Shown: positions 42,779-51,223, numbered from the stretch's first letter. The stretch: 64,000 nt of DNA from DATHBD01 sp035296325 (GCA_035296325.1 DATHBD010000082.1:1-64000), one strand, 5' to 3'. The notes: a model not told the origin generated them from the letters alone. Made by a program: numbers and translations.

Positions 42779-43683
42779 TGAGGTGCCTGCTGCTGGGCGC
42801 CACCGGCTTCATCGGCGGGCACGTCCGCGCCTGCCTCGATACGTTGGATTGCACCGTCCGCACCGCCAGCCGGTCCGGGGCGGGCACCGACCTGCGGGTC
42901 GACCTGGCGCTGGCCGGACCGGCCGGACCCCTCGACATCCTGCGCGAGGTGGGGCCGGACGTGGTGGTCAACGCGACCGGGGTCACCGACGGCACCGCCG
43001 AGGATCTGGCCGCCGGCAACGTGGTGGCGGTGGCCAACCTGCTGGACGCCCTGGACCGGTACGCCCACCCGGTGCGCCTGGTCCACCTCGGGTCGGCCGC
43101 GGAGTACGGGGTGGTGCCGGCGGGTCGGCCGATTCCGGAAAGCGCTCCGGCGGCGCCGGTGTCGGCGTACGGGATGAGCAAACTGGCCGGCACCGCGCTG
43201 GTCCTGGCGGCGCGGCGGCACGGCCGGCCGGCCACGGTCCTGCGGGTCTTCAACCCGCTCGGGCCGGGGACCCCGGGCGGGTTGCTGCCCGGCCGCCTGG
43301 TCGGTCAGTTGACCCGGGCGCGTGCGACCGGGCAACCGGCCCGGGTCGGCAACCTGGCCGGGCATCGGGACTTCGTCGACGTCCGTGACGTGGCGCGGGC
43401 GGTCGCGGCCGCTGCCGCCAGCACCGACCGGCTGCCGGGTGTGCTCAACGTTGGCAGCGGTCGGGCCACCGCGCTGCGTGACCTGGCCGCACTGGCCGCG
43501 GGCATGGCCGGGGTGGCGGCGCCGATGGAGGACGCCCCGGGTTCCGCCCGGTCCGCCGTCGTGGCCTGGCAGCAGGCCGACATCGCGGCGATCGGCGCCG
43601 CGCTGGGCTGGGCTCCGCAAATCCCCCTCGACGCGTCGCTGCGGGCGATGGGACTTCCTGCCCCCGCTCCACCGCCACCGTGA
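42778..43683 (+). CDS. NAD-dependent epimerase/reductase (RMD-like SDR)
   Basis: A 301-residue extended SDR: MRCLLLGATGFIGGHVRACL, VVVNATGVTDGT, VHLGSAAEYGVV, catalytic YGMSK, and LRVFNPLGPGTPGGLLPGRL with RDFVDVRDVARAV. This arrangement is that of 4-keto-6-deoxy-hexose reductases such as RMD (GDP-6-deoxy-D-mannose reductase) and relatives. Following a 4,6-dehydratase, it would reduce the 4-keto intermediate. It is the last gene of the six-gene block and converges with the KduD-like gene 8 bp away. Confidence 0.87.
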   Translation: MRCLLLGATGFIGGHVRACLDTLDCTVRTASRSGAGTDLRVDLALAGPAGPLDILREVGPDVVVNATGVTDGTAEDLAAGNVVAVANLLDALDRYAHPVRLVHLGSAAEYGVVPAGRPIPESAPAAPVSAYGMSKLAGTALVLAARRHGRPATVLRVFNPLGPGTPGGLLPGRLVGQLTRARATGQPARVGNLAGHRDFVDVRDVARAVAAAAASTDRLPGVLNVGSGRATALRDLAALAAGMAGVAAPMEDAPGSARSAVVAWQQADIAAIGAALGWAPQIPLDASLRAMGLPAPAPPPP

Positions 43684-43691
43684 AGGCCGCC

Positions 43692-44459
43692 TCAACGGCC
43701 GAGCCAACCACCGTCCACCGGCAGCGTGATGCCGTGCACGTAGTCGGAGGCGGACGACGCCAGGAACACCGCCGCACCGGCGATGTCGTCGGCCCGGCCC
43801 CACCGGCCGGCCGGAATACGCTCCAGAATGGCGCGGTTGCGCTGCTGGTCGGCGCGTAGGGCGGCGGTGTTGTCGGTGTCGATGTACCCGGGCGCGATGG
43901 CGTTGACGTTGACGCCGCGGCCGGCCCACTCGTTCGCCAGCGCCTTGGTGAGGCCGGCAACGGCGGACTTCGCCGCCGTGTAGCCGGGCACCGTGATCCC
44001 GCCCTGGAAGCTGAGCAGCGAGGCGGTAAAGATGATCTTCCCTGCGCCCCGTTCGATCATGCTGCGGCCAACCTCGCGGGCCAGCACGAACTGCGAGGTC
44101 AGGTTCACCTGTAGGACGTGGTCCCAGTCGGCGTCGGTGTGCTCGGCGGCCGGCGCACGCCGGATCGTGCCGGCGTTGTTCACCAGCACATCGACCGGGC
44201 GCCCCAGCTCGTGCAGTTGCCGGGCCAGGTCGGCAACGGCCGCGCGGTCCGCGAAGTCCGCCTGGATCGCCGTGAATTCGCGTCCGAGGGCCGCCACGCG
44301 CTTGGCGATATCGCTGCCCTCCGGCTCCAGGTTGGCGCTGACGCCGACGATGTCCGCACCGGCCGCCGCAAGACCGGCGGCGATGGCGCTGCCGATCCCG
44401 CGCCGGGCGCCGGTCACCACGGCGAGACGACCGGTCAGGTCGAAGCTGCTGTCCGTCAA
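43692..44459 (-). CDS. kduD: KduD-like SDR (2-deoxy-gluconate/2-keto-3-deoxy-gluconate dehydrogenase)
   Basis: A 255-residue classical SDR: FDLTGRLAVVTGARRGIGSAIA, NNAGTIRRAPAAEHTDADWD, TASLLSFQGGITVPGYTAAKSA with Ser-Tyr-Lys, and GRWGRADDIAGAAVFLASSA with SDYVHGITLPVDGG. This run is closest to KduD, which acts in uronate/pectin breakdown. TTG start with AGGAAGG upstream. It follows a zinc dehydrogenase on the same strand by 39 bp, probably in one transcript. The symbol is by resemblance; no kduI or lyase gene is nearby. Confidence 0.88.
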   Translation of the reverse strand: MTDSSFDLTGRLAVVTGARRGIGSAIAAGLAAAGADIVGVSANLEPEGSDIAKRVAALGREFTAIQADFADRAAVADLARQLHELGRPVDVLVNNAGTIRRAPAAEHTDADWDHVLQVNLTSQFVLAREVGRSMIERGAGKIIFTASLLSFQGGITVPGYTAAKSAVAGLTKALANEWAGRGVNVNAIAPGYIDTDNTAALRADQQRNRAILERIPAGRWGRADDIAGAAVFLASSASDYVHGITLPVDGGWLGR

Positions 44460-44498
44460 CTGAGTGCCTTCCTCTTTGCGATACCGTCTCGGCCGCGT

Positions 44499-45518
44499 TC
44501 ACGAACGGCAGTCGATGAGCACCTTCATCAGGCCGCCACCGGACTCCAGCGCCGTGAACGCCGCGTTGACCCCGTCCATCGGCTGCACCTGCGAGATCAG
44601 CGCGCCGACCGGCACGTGCCCCGCGGCGATCAGCGCGACGGCCCGCTCGAAGTCGGAACGGTCGTAGAGTCGCGCACCGACCAGGGTGAGTTCGCGCCAG
44701 AAGAACCGGAACAGGTTGACCTCCCGCGGCTTCGGGTGGATCGCCACCAACACCAGCCGGCCGCGCACCCGCAGCGCGTCGATGGCGAGCGCGACACCGG
44801 CCCCGGCGCCGGAGACCTCGAACGTCACGTCCGCGCCGGCCCCGCCGGTCCACTCGTTGACCGTGGCGACGGCGTCGTCGGTGGACGGGTCGATCGTGAC
44901 CAGGCCCAGTTCAGCGGCGAGCGCCCGGCGTTGCGGGCTGACCTCGGCCAGCCGCACGTCCGCGCCCTCGTGGCGGGCGACGCACGCGATCAGCAGGCCG
45001 ACCGGGCCGCCGCCGACCACCAGGACCCGCTCGCCGGCACCCAACTCGGCGCGGCGGACGTCGTGGACGGCGACCGCGGTCGGCTCGACCAGCGCCGCAT
45101 GCTCCAGTGACAACCCGGCCGGCAGCGGGATCAGCAGGCTGGCCGGGACCGTCCAGGATGCCTGCATGGCGCCCGGCGAGTCGATACCGACGAAGTTCAG
45201 GTTGTGGCAGACGTGCTGGTTGCCGGCCAGACATGCGGGGCACTCGCCGCACCAGCGCAGCGGCATCGCGGTGACCTGGTCGCCGACCGCGAAGTCGGTG
45301 ACGCCGTCACCGAGCGCCGCCACGGTGCCGGACATCTCGTGCCCGATCACCATCGGCGCCTGCACCCGCGCGTCCATGTCGCCATGGAAGATGTGCAGAT
45401 CAGTGCCGCAGATCCCGGTGTACGCCACGTCGACGCGCACCTCACCGGGGCCCGGCGGCACCTCCTCGCCGGCGGACACGGCAAATTCGCGGGCACTCAC
45501 ATAGCGTGCGGCGCGCAT
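44499..45518 (-). CDS. Zinc-dependent medium-chain alcohol/polyol dehydrogenase
   Basis: A 339-residue MDR enzyme. Catalytic zinc region is YTGICGTDLHIFHGDMD with MVIGHEMSG, the structural zinc loop is WCGECPACLAGNQHVC, and NAD binding is VLVVGGGPVGLLIACVA. It resembles threonine-3-dehydrogenase or sorbitol dehydrogenase types and probably oxidises a sugar alcohol or acid together with the KduD-like enzyme that follows. A purine-rich GAGAGGGGG lies upstream of ATG 45518. Divergent from the SpoU methyltransferase gene. Confidence 0.92.
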   Translation of the reverse strand: MRAARYVSAREFAVSAGEEVPPGPGEVRVDVAYTGICGTDLHIFHGDMDARVQAPMVIGHEMSGTVAALGDGVTDFAVGDQVTAMPLRWCGECPACLAGNQHVCHNLNFVGIDSPGAMQASWTVPASLLIPLPAGLSLEHAALVEPTAVAVHDVRRAELGAGERVLVVGGGPVGLLIACVARHEGADVRLAEVSPQRRALAAELGLVTIDPSTDDAVATVNEWTGGAGADVTFEVSGAGAGVALAIDALRVRGRLVLVAIHPKPREVNLFRFFWRELTLVGARLYDRSDFERAVALIAAGHVPVGALISQVQPMDGVNAAFTALESGGGLMKVLIDCRS

Positions 45519-45639
45519 GCGACGCCCCCTCTCCACTCCCGGTCGTCCGCCATCCCAGCGCAGCGGGCCGGCATTTGCAACCCGGACATCGGATGTCTCG
45601 CCCGCGATCGCCGCGCGTCCGCCTGGATACCATTCCCGG

Positions 45640-46437
45640 ATGCAACTGACCAGCGCGCAGAACCCTCGCGTGAAGGCGCTGCTCGCCCTGCGCCGGCGCC
45701 GCTCCCGCGAGCGTTCCGAGGTCACCCTGGTCGAAGGGTACGAAGAGCTCGCCCTGGCCCTCGACGCGGGCGTGTCACCGCGGACCCTCTACCACTGCCC
45801 GGAGCTGACCGGGGCGCCGGACGAGCGGGCGGTCCTGGACCGGGTCGCTCCGCTCGGCACCGAGGTGATCGAGCTGAGCCGGGCGGTCTTCGACCGGGTG
45901 GCGTACCGGGAATCACCCGATGGATGGCTGGCGGTCGTGCCGTCGGTGCAGACCGACCTGGACCGGCTGCAGATCGGCCAAGGAGCCCTGGTCCTTGTCT
46001 GCGAGGCCGTCGAGAAGCCGGGCAACCTGGGGGCTATGCTGCGGACCGCGGATGCCGCCGGGGTCGCCGCCGTGGTCGCCGCCGGCCCGGTCACCGACTG
46101 GGCCAACCCGAATCTGGTACGGGCCAGCAAGGGCACCCTGTTCTCGGTCCCGGTCGGCGCCGGCTCCACCGACGAGGTACTGCGGTGGCTGGCCGGGCAC
46201 GCCCTACCCATCGTGGCGACCACACCCGACTCAGACGTCCTGATCAGCGAGGTGGACCTGGCCGGTCCGGTGGCGATCGCCGTCGGATCGGAGAAGTACG
46301 GGCTCTCCGCGCACTTCCTCGCGAACGCCAGCGTGCGGGCCAGGATCCCGATGTTCGGTCGTGCCGACTCGCTGAACGTCGCCACCTCCGCCGCCATCGT
46401 GGCCTACGAGGCGGTGCGCCAACGAATGTCCCGGTAG
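45640..46437 (+). CDS. TrmH/SpoU family RNA 2'-O-methyltransferase
   Basis: A 265-residue SPOUT methyltransferase. An N-terminal substrate-binding domain (MQLTSAQNPRVKALLALRRR, VTLVEGYEELALAL) precedes the knotted domain with the SpoU motifs EAVEKPGNLGAMLRTADAAG, IAVGSEKYGLS and IPMFGRADSLNVATSAAI. It transfers methyl from SAM to a ribose 2'-OH in rRNA or tRNA; the nucleotide is not predictable. Homologues in antibiotic producers (thiostrepton resistance) share the fold. ATG 45640 is the first codon with family character. Confidence 0.93.
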   Translation: MQLTSAQNPRVKALLALRRRRSRERSEVTLVEGYEELALALDAGVSPRTLYHCPELTGAPDERAVLDRVAPLGTEVIELSRAVFDRVAYRESPDGWLAVVPSVQTDLDRLQIGQGALVLVCEAVEKPGNLGAMLRTADAAGVAAVVAAGPVTDWANPNLVRASKGTLFSVPVGAGSTDEVLRWLAGHALPIVATTPDSDVLISEVDLAGPVAIAVGSEKYGLSAHFLANASVRARIPMFGRADSLNVATSAAIVAYEAVRQRMSR

Positions 46438-46468
46438 GCGTGACGGGGCCGCGACGCAGCGGCGGGGC

Positions 46469-46828
46469 TCACCGCCACACCGGCTCCGGCACGCTCGGGG
46501 GGACCGGCAGGCCCAGCGGCTGAGGTGCTGACGGCGGTGCGGGCTGAGGTGTTGACGGCGGTGCGGGCGGCGACTCGACGGCGCGGGCGCGGGTGTCGCG
46601 CGACCCCGCCACCCGGGACTGCGCCGCCGACCTCGTCCGGCCGCCGGTTTTCGGGGCGGTCGCCGTCGCCGGGCGGCCGAGTGCGTACGCGTTGGCGACG
46701 GGCGCTCCGTGCTGGTCGCACAGCTCGATCTCCCGCGGCGCCCCGCCGGGGCCGGTGATGAACCAGGTGTTCGCCGGCGCGACCCCGCACCTGTCACATT
46801 CGCGTACCTCGATAGCCTTTTTCGCCAT
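46469..46828 (-). CDS. Small zinc-ribbon-like hypothetical protein
   Basis: A 119-residue protein. It begins MAKKAIEVRECDRCGVAPAN, with CxxC and a later CDQHG that could complete a zinc site (C-C-C-H). NTWFITGPGGAPREIELCDQ is a compact beta region. Residues from about 60 onward are low-complexity Pro/Ala/Arg with repeats of PPSAPQP type. Similar small proteins occur in actinomycetes, some with an Lsr2-like tail, but I cannot assign a function. Convergent with the SpoU gene. Confidence 0.72.
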   Translation of the reverse strand: MAKKAIEVRECDRCGVAPANTWFITGPGGAPREIELCDQHGAPVANAYALGRPATATAPKTGGRTRSAAQSRVAGSRDTRARAVESPPAPPSTPQPAPPSAPQPLGLPVPPSVPEPVWR

Positions 46829-47573
46829 GATCGTAAGCCTATATCGCCGGTCATTCCGGCCAGCGGAGGATGGTGACGTCGCGGCCGTGCCTGCGGCTCG
46901 CCGCGAGCCTCCCGGCGCCCGCCGACCCCGCTCAGAAGACCGAAATCGCGGACCGCGCACCAGGCGGGCCGCCGATCCGGCGGCCATCCCGAGCCATGGC
47001 AATTTGCGGTCGCGGACGCGACCCCTGCAATGTGAGCGACGGTTCCGCGCGCCGGCACAGTGGCCGGCTCACCCGATCACGTTCGGCCTACGTCAAACGT
47101 CGGAATTGCCACGCAATCGGTGAGGTCGGCGTGGAAGTGTCAGAACACGCGGTGGCCGAATTCAGTAGCTTGGGTTGGTTTAAGGTGTTTACGAGCGGGG
47201 TATAGGCGGACTTTGGAAACGAAACCGCGCATCCGGCGCGACGTATCTGTGCCATTGTGCGGTTTGCGGAACCGCTCGAAATCGTACGATCCGCCGCCGC
47301 ACCGCTGATCGAAAGGCGGGCCACGCAGCGCCATGCGCGAGCGCCAGCCACGCCGGCCCAACGTTTCGCCACCACGGGGGGGCCGATATCCCCCCACCCG
47401 ACCGCCACACGTGGGCTGGCCGCGCTGCGCATTGGATCTGGACGGCCGGCGTCGCCCAGCGCGGCGGCAAATGATCAGGAGTCGACGACGACATCATCGG
47501 TGGATCGAGGGGAACCGCGGGGCACGGGCGGCGCGGCGGGGCCTGACGCAGGCTCCGCAAGTGAAGATCCAGG
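46829..47573. other. 745-bp region without recognisable protein genes
   Basis: Open frames here lack protein character. Composition is less GC-rich between about 47030 and 47240. A candidate stress-sigma promoter reads plus-strand at 47177-47203 and a GGGGGG/CCCCCC hairpin sits at 47377-47395, so a short non-coding transcript of roughly 180-190 nt is conceivable. Otherwise I see no tRNA, riboswitch or repeat element. Confidence 0.5.
47177..47203 (+). promoter_or_regulatory. Candidate general-stress (SigB/SigF-type) promoter
   Basis: The plus strand reads GGTTT, 16 nt, GGGTAT, a close match to the actinobacterial SigB/SigF consensus (GGTTT-N14-17-GGGTA). No protein gene follows on this strand for more than 1 kb, so the target would be a non-coding RNA or a very small ORF. 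Confidence 0.45.
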
Positions 47574-47645
47574 TGGGCGATACTGGGATCGAACCAGTGA
47601 CCTCTTCGGTGTGAACGAAGCGCGCTCCCGCTGCGCCAATCGCCC
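47574..47645 (-). tRNA. tRNA-Val (CAC)
   Basis: Minus-strand cloverleaf: acceptor GGGCGAT/ATCGCCC, D arm GCGCAGCGGGAGCGC, anticodon stem CTTCG/CGAAG around TTCACAC (anticodon CAC, valine GUG), variable loop AGGTC, T arm ACTGG TTCGATC CCAGT, and discriminator A. CCA is not encoded (CCT follows A73), so it must be added after transcription. Confidence 0.97.
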
Positions 47646-48226
47646 CGGCGGGTCCGACTCTACCGGACGGCACCGGCCGGACGCACCCCGGGTGCCGCCC
47701 GTCCATCCGGGCTGCCCCCGCGGGGTACGCGGGTCCGCCGGCCCTTCGGCCAGCGGCCCGCGGACGCTGAGTCTCCCCTCCCCGCGACCGGCCGCCGTTG
47801 AGTAACGGGACCACGCGGCACAGGGGTGAATTCGACCGCGGCGGCCATCCCGCTCGACATCCTGGCCCGGCGCGGATCGTTCACGCCGCAATGGCACTGT
47901 GATTTGTCCGCTCCCAGCCGTTCTCGGGGTGTTTAACGCCGCCATTCCTGCTGCTCCGACGGGGCACCCGTCACCCTTGCGGACCGGTAGGCGTTACGGG
48001 AGTGAATTGCTGTGCGGCACGCGTACCGGACAACGCACATGCAATCGCCGGCTGAACCGGACAGGGGTCGTGTTTCGGACCGGCCAGGGATATAGCGGAT
48101 CTGTATCCCACTACAGCCCACTACGGAGTGAGATCAGCGGATTGCAGAGCGTAACTACGGGGAGCGCCTGATTATGAGATGGCGGGCACGATGCGTCCCC
48201 GCAGCGGTGCCCGGGGGGAGTACAAG
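47646..48226 (+). other. 581-bp gene-free region upstream of ssgB
   Basis: No ORF here looks coding. The stretch 47900-48170 is less GC-rich and is likely to hold the ssgB promoter and leader. A direct repeat CCCACTAC occurs at 48107 and 48117 (10-bp period, one helical turn), about 100 bp before the start, a plausible activator or repressor site. The final GGGGGGAG is the ssgB ribosome site. Confidence 0.5.
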
Positions 48227-48658
48227 ATGAGTGCCATTCGTCCCACGACGGTAGAGGTGGAAACATCGCTACGACTGGTCGCGCCAGACGCGACCGCATT
48301 GCCGGTACGGGCAAGTCTGCGCTACGACCCGGTGGACCCGTACGCGGTGCACGTGCTCTTCCATGCCGAGTCGGCCGGCGGCGAGCCGGTCAGCTGGTCC
48401 TTCGCGCGAGATCTCCTGGTGACAGGGCTCGACGAGCCCGCTGGCATCGGCGACGTACGGGTCTGGCCGTGGAACGGTCCCCGAGGCGACTTCGTCGCCC
48501 TGGCGCTGTCGTCACCCGACGGCAATGCGTTGTTCGAGGTACCCCGCAGCGTGCTAGTGCGGTTCCTGCGCCGAACCTACGTCGCCGTACCCCGGGGCAG
48601 GGAGGCCGAGCATCTCGACGTCGACAGCGCGGTGTCCCGGCTGCTCGCGGGCCGCTGA
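48227..48658 (+). CDS. ssgB: SsgA-like sporulation/cell-division regulator (SsgB type)
   Basis: A 143-residue SALP protein. It carries LRYDPVDPYAVHVLFHAESA, VSWSFARDLLVTGLDEPAG, GDVRVWPW and LSSPDGNALFEVPRSVLVRFLRRTY (spanning 110-130), the conserved SsgA/SsgB blocks. SsgB recruits FtsZ to septum sites during sporulation in Streptomyces and is the member conserved in most morphologically complex actinomycetes. GGGGGGAG lies 6 nt before ATG 48227. A long leader precedes it, in line with developmental control. Confidence 0.93.
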   Translation: MSAIRPTTVEVETSLRLVAPDATALPVRASLRYDPVDPYAVHVLFHAESAGGEPVSWSFARDLLVTGLDEPAGIGDVRVWPWNGPRGDFVALALSSPDGNALFEVPRSVLVRFLRRTYVAVPRGREAEHLDVDSAVSRLLAGR

Positions 48659-48733
48659 TTACCGCCCCTACCGCCACCGCTCCCGCTGTGGTGAACTGCG
48701 GACAACGGTGGAGAACGGCGGGACGGAGGCAGC

Positions 48734-48937
48734 GTGCGGAGTCTCGGTTTGATTGTCGGCGGGGCGCTCCTGATGCTCGCGGGTGCGGTGTGGACGCTGC
48801 AGGGCATCGGCGCCCTGGGCGGCAGCCCAATGAGCGGAGTGACGATGTGGGCCGTCATCGGCCCGCTGACCGCCGCCGCTGGCCTGGTCCTGCTGGTCGT
48901 CGGGGTGCGGGCCCGGGGGCGCGGCACCCCGACCTGA
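48734..48937 (+). CDS. Small two-helix membrane protein
   Basis: A 67-residue protein with two predicted transmembrane helices (LGLIVGGALLMLAGAVWTLQ and MWAVIGPLTAAAGLVLLVVG), a short loop GIGALGGSPMSGV and a basic C-terminus. GGAGG sits 4 nt before the GTG start. Comparable small membrane proteins are widespread in actinobacteria and uncharacterised. It lies 75 bp after ssgB on the same strand. Confidence 0.75.
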   Translation: MRSLGLIVGGALLMLAGAVWTLQGIGALGGSPMSGVTMWAVIGPLTAAAGLVLLVVGVRARGRGTPT

Positions 48938-49137
48938 TTCGCTCCACCTCTGCCATGCTGTGACCTGGGTCACTGCGGCGATCGGAACATGCCCCGGTGC
49001 GGCCGCGTTGACAAGTACGCCGATGTGATCCGTGTCCCCGGGCCTCACCACATCGCCGCCGCGGAATTCCGTCCGGCTGGAGCCGCGCCGCGCCTATCGC
49101 CGAGAGGCGACCGGCACATCGGTCCGCTGCGCCCCCG

Positions 49138-49701
49138 TCACCGCTCCAGGTGCCGGGGGCGCGGCGCTGCGGCACCGCCGCCGGGATCCCGCACCGTCCG
49201 CGTCTGGCTCGACCGGCGACGCCCGCGCAGGCGCGCCCCGGTACCGACCCCGGCGACACCCGGCTCCGCCATGCGGAGCACGGCGGTCGCGGCGAAGCGA
49301 TCGGCCACAGTTGCCGCGACGGTGGCGGTACAGCCCGGTGGGGCCAGGATGAGCGGGATGGCATCTCGCCGCAGTAGCCCGCCGATGCGCTCGAGATGAT
49401 CAGCGGCGCTGTCGGCGGTCCGTCCACCCACGGTGACCAGGCGCAGTTCGGGTAGTGCCGCGCGTAGCTCACGCGTGAACCGGTACGGCGACCCGCCCGC
49501 GCGGCGATCCGAGACCACCGCGATCTGCTGTCGCCGGGCCAGCATGGCGAGCGCGGCGGCCACGGCGGACACCTGGCCAAGTTCCGTGGCCTCGGCCTCG
49601 AGAGCAACGACGGTCAGCATTCCGGCCCCCTGGTACGCCGCGGAAGCATCCGTGGCATGCACCCAGTGCACCGCTTCAGTCACCGGGTGCGATAGGGCCA
49701 A
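49138..49701 (-). CDS. Hypothetical protein
   Basis: A 187-residue protein I do not recognise. MLTVVALEAEATELGQVSAV, RRQQIAVVSDRRAG, LPELRLVTVGGRTADSAADH and RRDAIPLILAPPGCTATVAAT give alternating strand/helix character of an alpha/beta fold; PPGCTATVAATVA could be a phosphate- or nucleotide-binding turn. The C-terminal 40 residues are Arg/Gly/Pro-rich and poorly ordered. TTG 49701 has no ribosome site; ATG 49620 has a purine-rich GGGGG upstream and may be the true start (160 residues). No informative neighbours. Confidence 0.55.
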   Translation of the reverse strand: MALSHPVTEAVHWVHATDASAAYQGAGMLTVVALEAEATELGQVSAVAAALAMLARRQQIAVVSDRRAGGSPYRFTRELRAALPELRLVTVGGRTADSAADHLERIGGLLRRDAIPLILAPPGCTATVAATVADRFAATAVLRMAEPGVAGVGTGARLRGRRRSSQTRTVRDPGGGAAAPRPRHLER

Positions 49702-49749
49702 AGGGTCCGGGCCGCAGATGGAGTTTCGCGGATGATGCGCAGAGCGGCG

Positions 49750-50574
49750 TCAGGCCGGGGTCGCGAAGTTCTGCGTCCAGTAGCGCCGACCGGCGGAGTT
49801 GGCGACCATGCCGATGCCGATGTGGCGGTACCGGCAGTTGAGGATGTTCGTGCGGTGACCGGGGCTGTTCATCCAACCTTTCATCACCGCGGCGGCGTCC
49901 GACTGCCCCATGGCGATGTTCTCGGCCACCGCCGACCACTGGTACCCGGCCTTCGTGACCCGGGCGGCCATGCCCACCTTGTCAGGCGTCTCATGGGCGA
50001 AGAAGTTCCGGTTGGCCATGTCGGCCGAGTGGCCGCGCGCCGCAGCGGTCAGCCGCGCGTCCATGGCGAGCGGGCCGCACCCCACCTCGGCCCGCGCGGC
50101 GTTGACCAGCGCCAGAACCGCGGATTCCTGATCCGCCGCGCCGGCCGGTGCGGTGTTGGGTGCCGGCCGGGCCGGCGTCGTCCTGGGCTTGGCGGGCGGG
50201 ACGGGCTGGGCCGGCCCGCCCCGCGGGGCACCCACGCGCGGTGTCGCGGCGGGCGGCGCGGCGGTGGGCGGCGCGGCGGCGGTGGGCGTTCCCGCCGGGC
50301 TGGCCGCACCGGCCGCCGGGATCGCGGACACCGACGGATTCGCCGCGTCGCTGGACCCAGATGGGCCGATGTCGGTCGATGGCTCCGCCGTGACCGAAGC
50401 GTCGCTGCCCGCTCCGGCACCGGCGCCCTGGCCGCCCGGCCCATTGGAGCCGGCCGCGAAAATCCGGGCGCCGACGGCGAGTGCACCGATCAGCACCGCC
50501 ATCGATACCACGATCGCAATGGCGATTCGGCGATATGCCCAGGGCGACGGTGATCGATGTCCGGCGGCGGTCAA
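49750..50574 (-). CDS. Membrane-anchored CAP-domain (SCP/PR-1) protein
   Basis: A 274-residue protein. A signal-anchor helix (IAIAIVVSMAVLIGALAVGA) is followed by a 110-residue Ala/Pro/Thr/Gly linker and a bacterial CAP domain (SAVLALVNAARAEVGCGPL, LTAAARGHSADMANRNFFAH, YQWSAVAENIAMGQ, GWMNSPGHRTNILNCRYRHI, YWTQNFATP). The His/Glu residues in GHSADMA, AENIA and GHRTNIL fit the CAP cavity. Role outside the membrane is unknown. I place the start at TTG 50574 because AAGGAG lies 9 nt upstream; the frame stays open to 50640 (GTG/ATG), adding 22 residues. Confidence 0.85.
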   Translation of the reverse strand: MTAAGHRSPSPWAYRRIAIAIVVSMAVLIGALAVGARIFAAGSNGPGGQGAGAGAGSDASVTAEPSTDIGPSGSSDAANPSVSAIPAAGAASPAGTPTAAAPPTAAPPAATPRVGAPRGGPAQPVPPAKPRTTPARPAPNTAPAGAADQESAVLALVNAARAEVGCGPLAMDARLTAAARGHSADMANRNFFAHETPDKVGMAARVTKAGYQWSAVAENIAMGQSDAAAVMKGWMNSPGHRTNILNCRYRHIGIGMVANSAGRRYWTQNFATPA

Positions 50575-50823
50575 AATAGCGGACTCCTTCGGCGGCGGGC
50601 GGGGGTCTGCCTGCAGCGTAAGAAGGACGTTGTGCATCACGACACCCCGAAGGCCCGAATTAAGGCAAACTTAGTGACCGGCTCAGATCCATTGCGACTG
50701 ATCCGCAGGAGGCACCCCGTACGGGTCCGGCGCAGGAAACCTCGATCCCGGGGGTGACGGCGCAGCGGCGCGGGGTATCTACCGTGAAGGAAGCGCGACT
50801 TGCGCACCGACGATGGAGGCAGC

Positions 50824-51012
50824 ATGACCACCATGACCCGCTCCCGGAACGACCGCTGGATCGCCGGCGTGTGCGGGGGCCTGGCCCGGCGGGCCGGTAT
50901 GTCCCCGACGACGATGCGGTTGATCTTCGTGGTGTCGTGCCTACTGCCCGGCCCACAGATCCTGCTCTACCTCATCCTGTGGGTTGTCATGCCGGAGGAG
51001 AACCGTGTCTGA
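50824..51012 (+). CDS. PspC-domain membrane protein
   Basis: A 62-residue protein made of a single PspC domain: RSRNDRWIAGVCGGLARRAG, then MSPTTMRLIFVVSCLLPGPQ and ILLYLILWVVMPEE. PspC proteins sense or respond to envelope stress in enterobacteria; stand-alone short forms in actinobacteria are less understood. GGAGG precedes the ATG by 4 nt. The stop overlaps the next gene's start region, so the pair is coupled. Confidence 0.93.
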   Translation: MTTMTRSRNDRWIAGVCGGLARRAGMSPTTMRLIFVVSCLLPGPQILLYLILWVVMPEENRV

Positions 51013-51211
51013 CCCAACCACGCCCGCCCAGCCGGTGGACCCGGCGGAGGCATTGCCCGAGCCGAGCGACCCGGTCCGGATCACGCCGTTCGAGGAACGG
51101 CCCGAGGTCGCCCAGGCGGTCGACAGCGACACCACGGTGTCCGGGCTACCGGGTACGCCGCCGGCCGACGGCGGGGCCGATCCGGACAGTCCTGAGTTCA
51201 AGGAGCCGTAA
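51005..51211 (+). CDS. Small acidic disordered protein
   Basis: A 68-residue acidic, Pro-rich protein: VSDPTTPAQPVDPAEALPEP, then VRITPFEERPEVAQAVDSD and a tail PDSPEFKEP. There is no predicted fold or membrane segment. GGAGGAG lies immediately before the GTG start, inside the pspC-like gene, and the frames overlap by 8 bp. The tight coupling and the strong ribosome site argue that it is a real partner of the PspC protein. No function recognised. Confidence 0.7.
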   Translation: MSDPTTPAQPVDPAEALPEPSDPVRITPFEERPEVAQAVDSDTTVSGLPGTPPADGGADPDSPEFKEP

Positions 51212-51223
51212 CCACCACGCCGT

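Noticed and set aside
43692..45518. KduD and zinc dehydrogenase as part of the polysaccharide operon
   Set aside because: They are on the opposite strand, end-to-end with the operon, and resemble sugar-acid catabolism rather than polymer synthesis.
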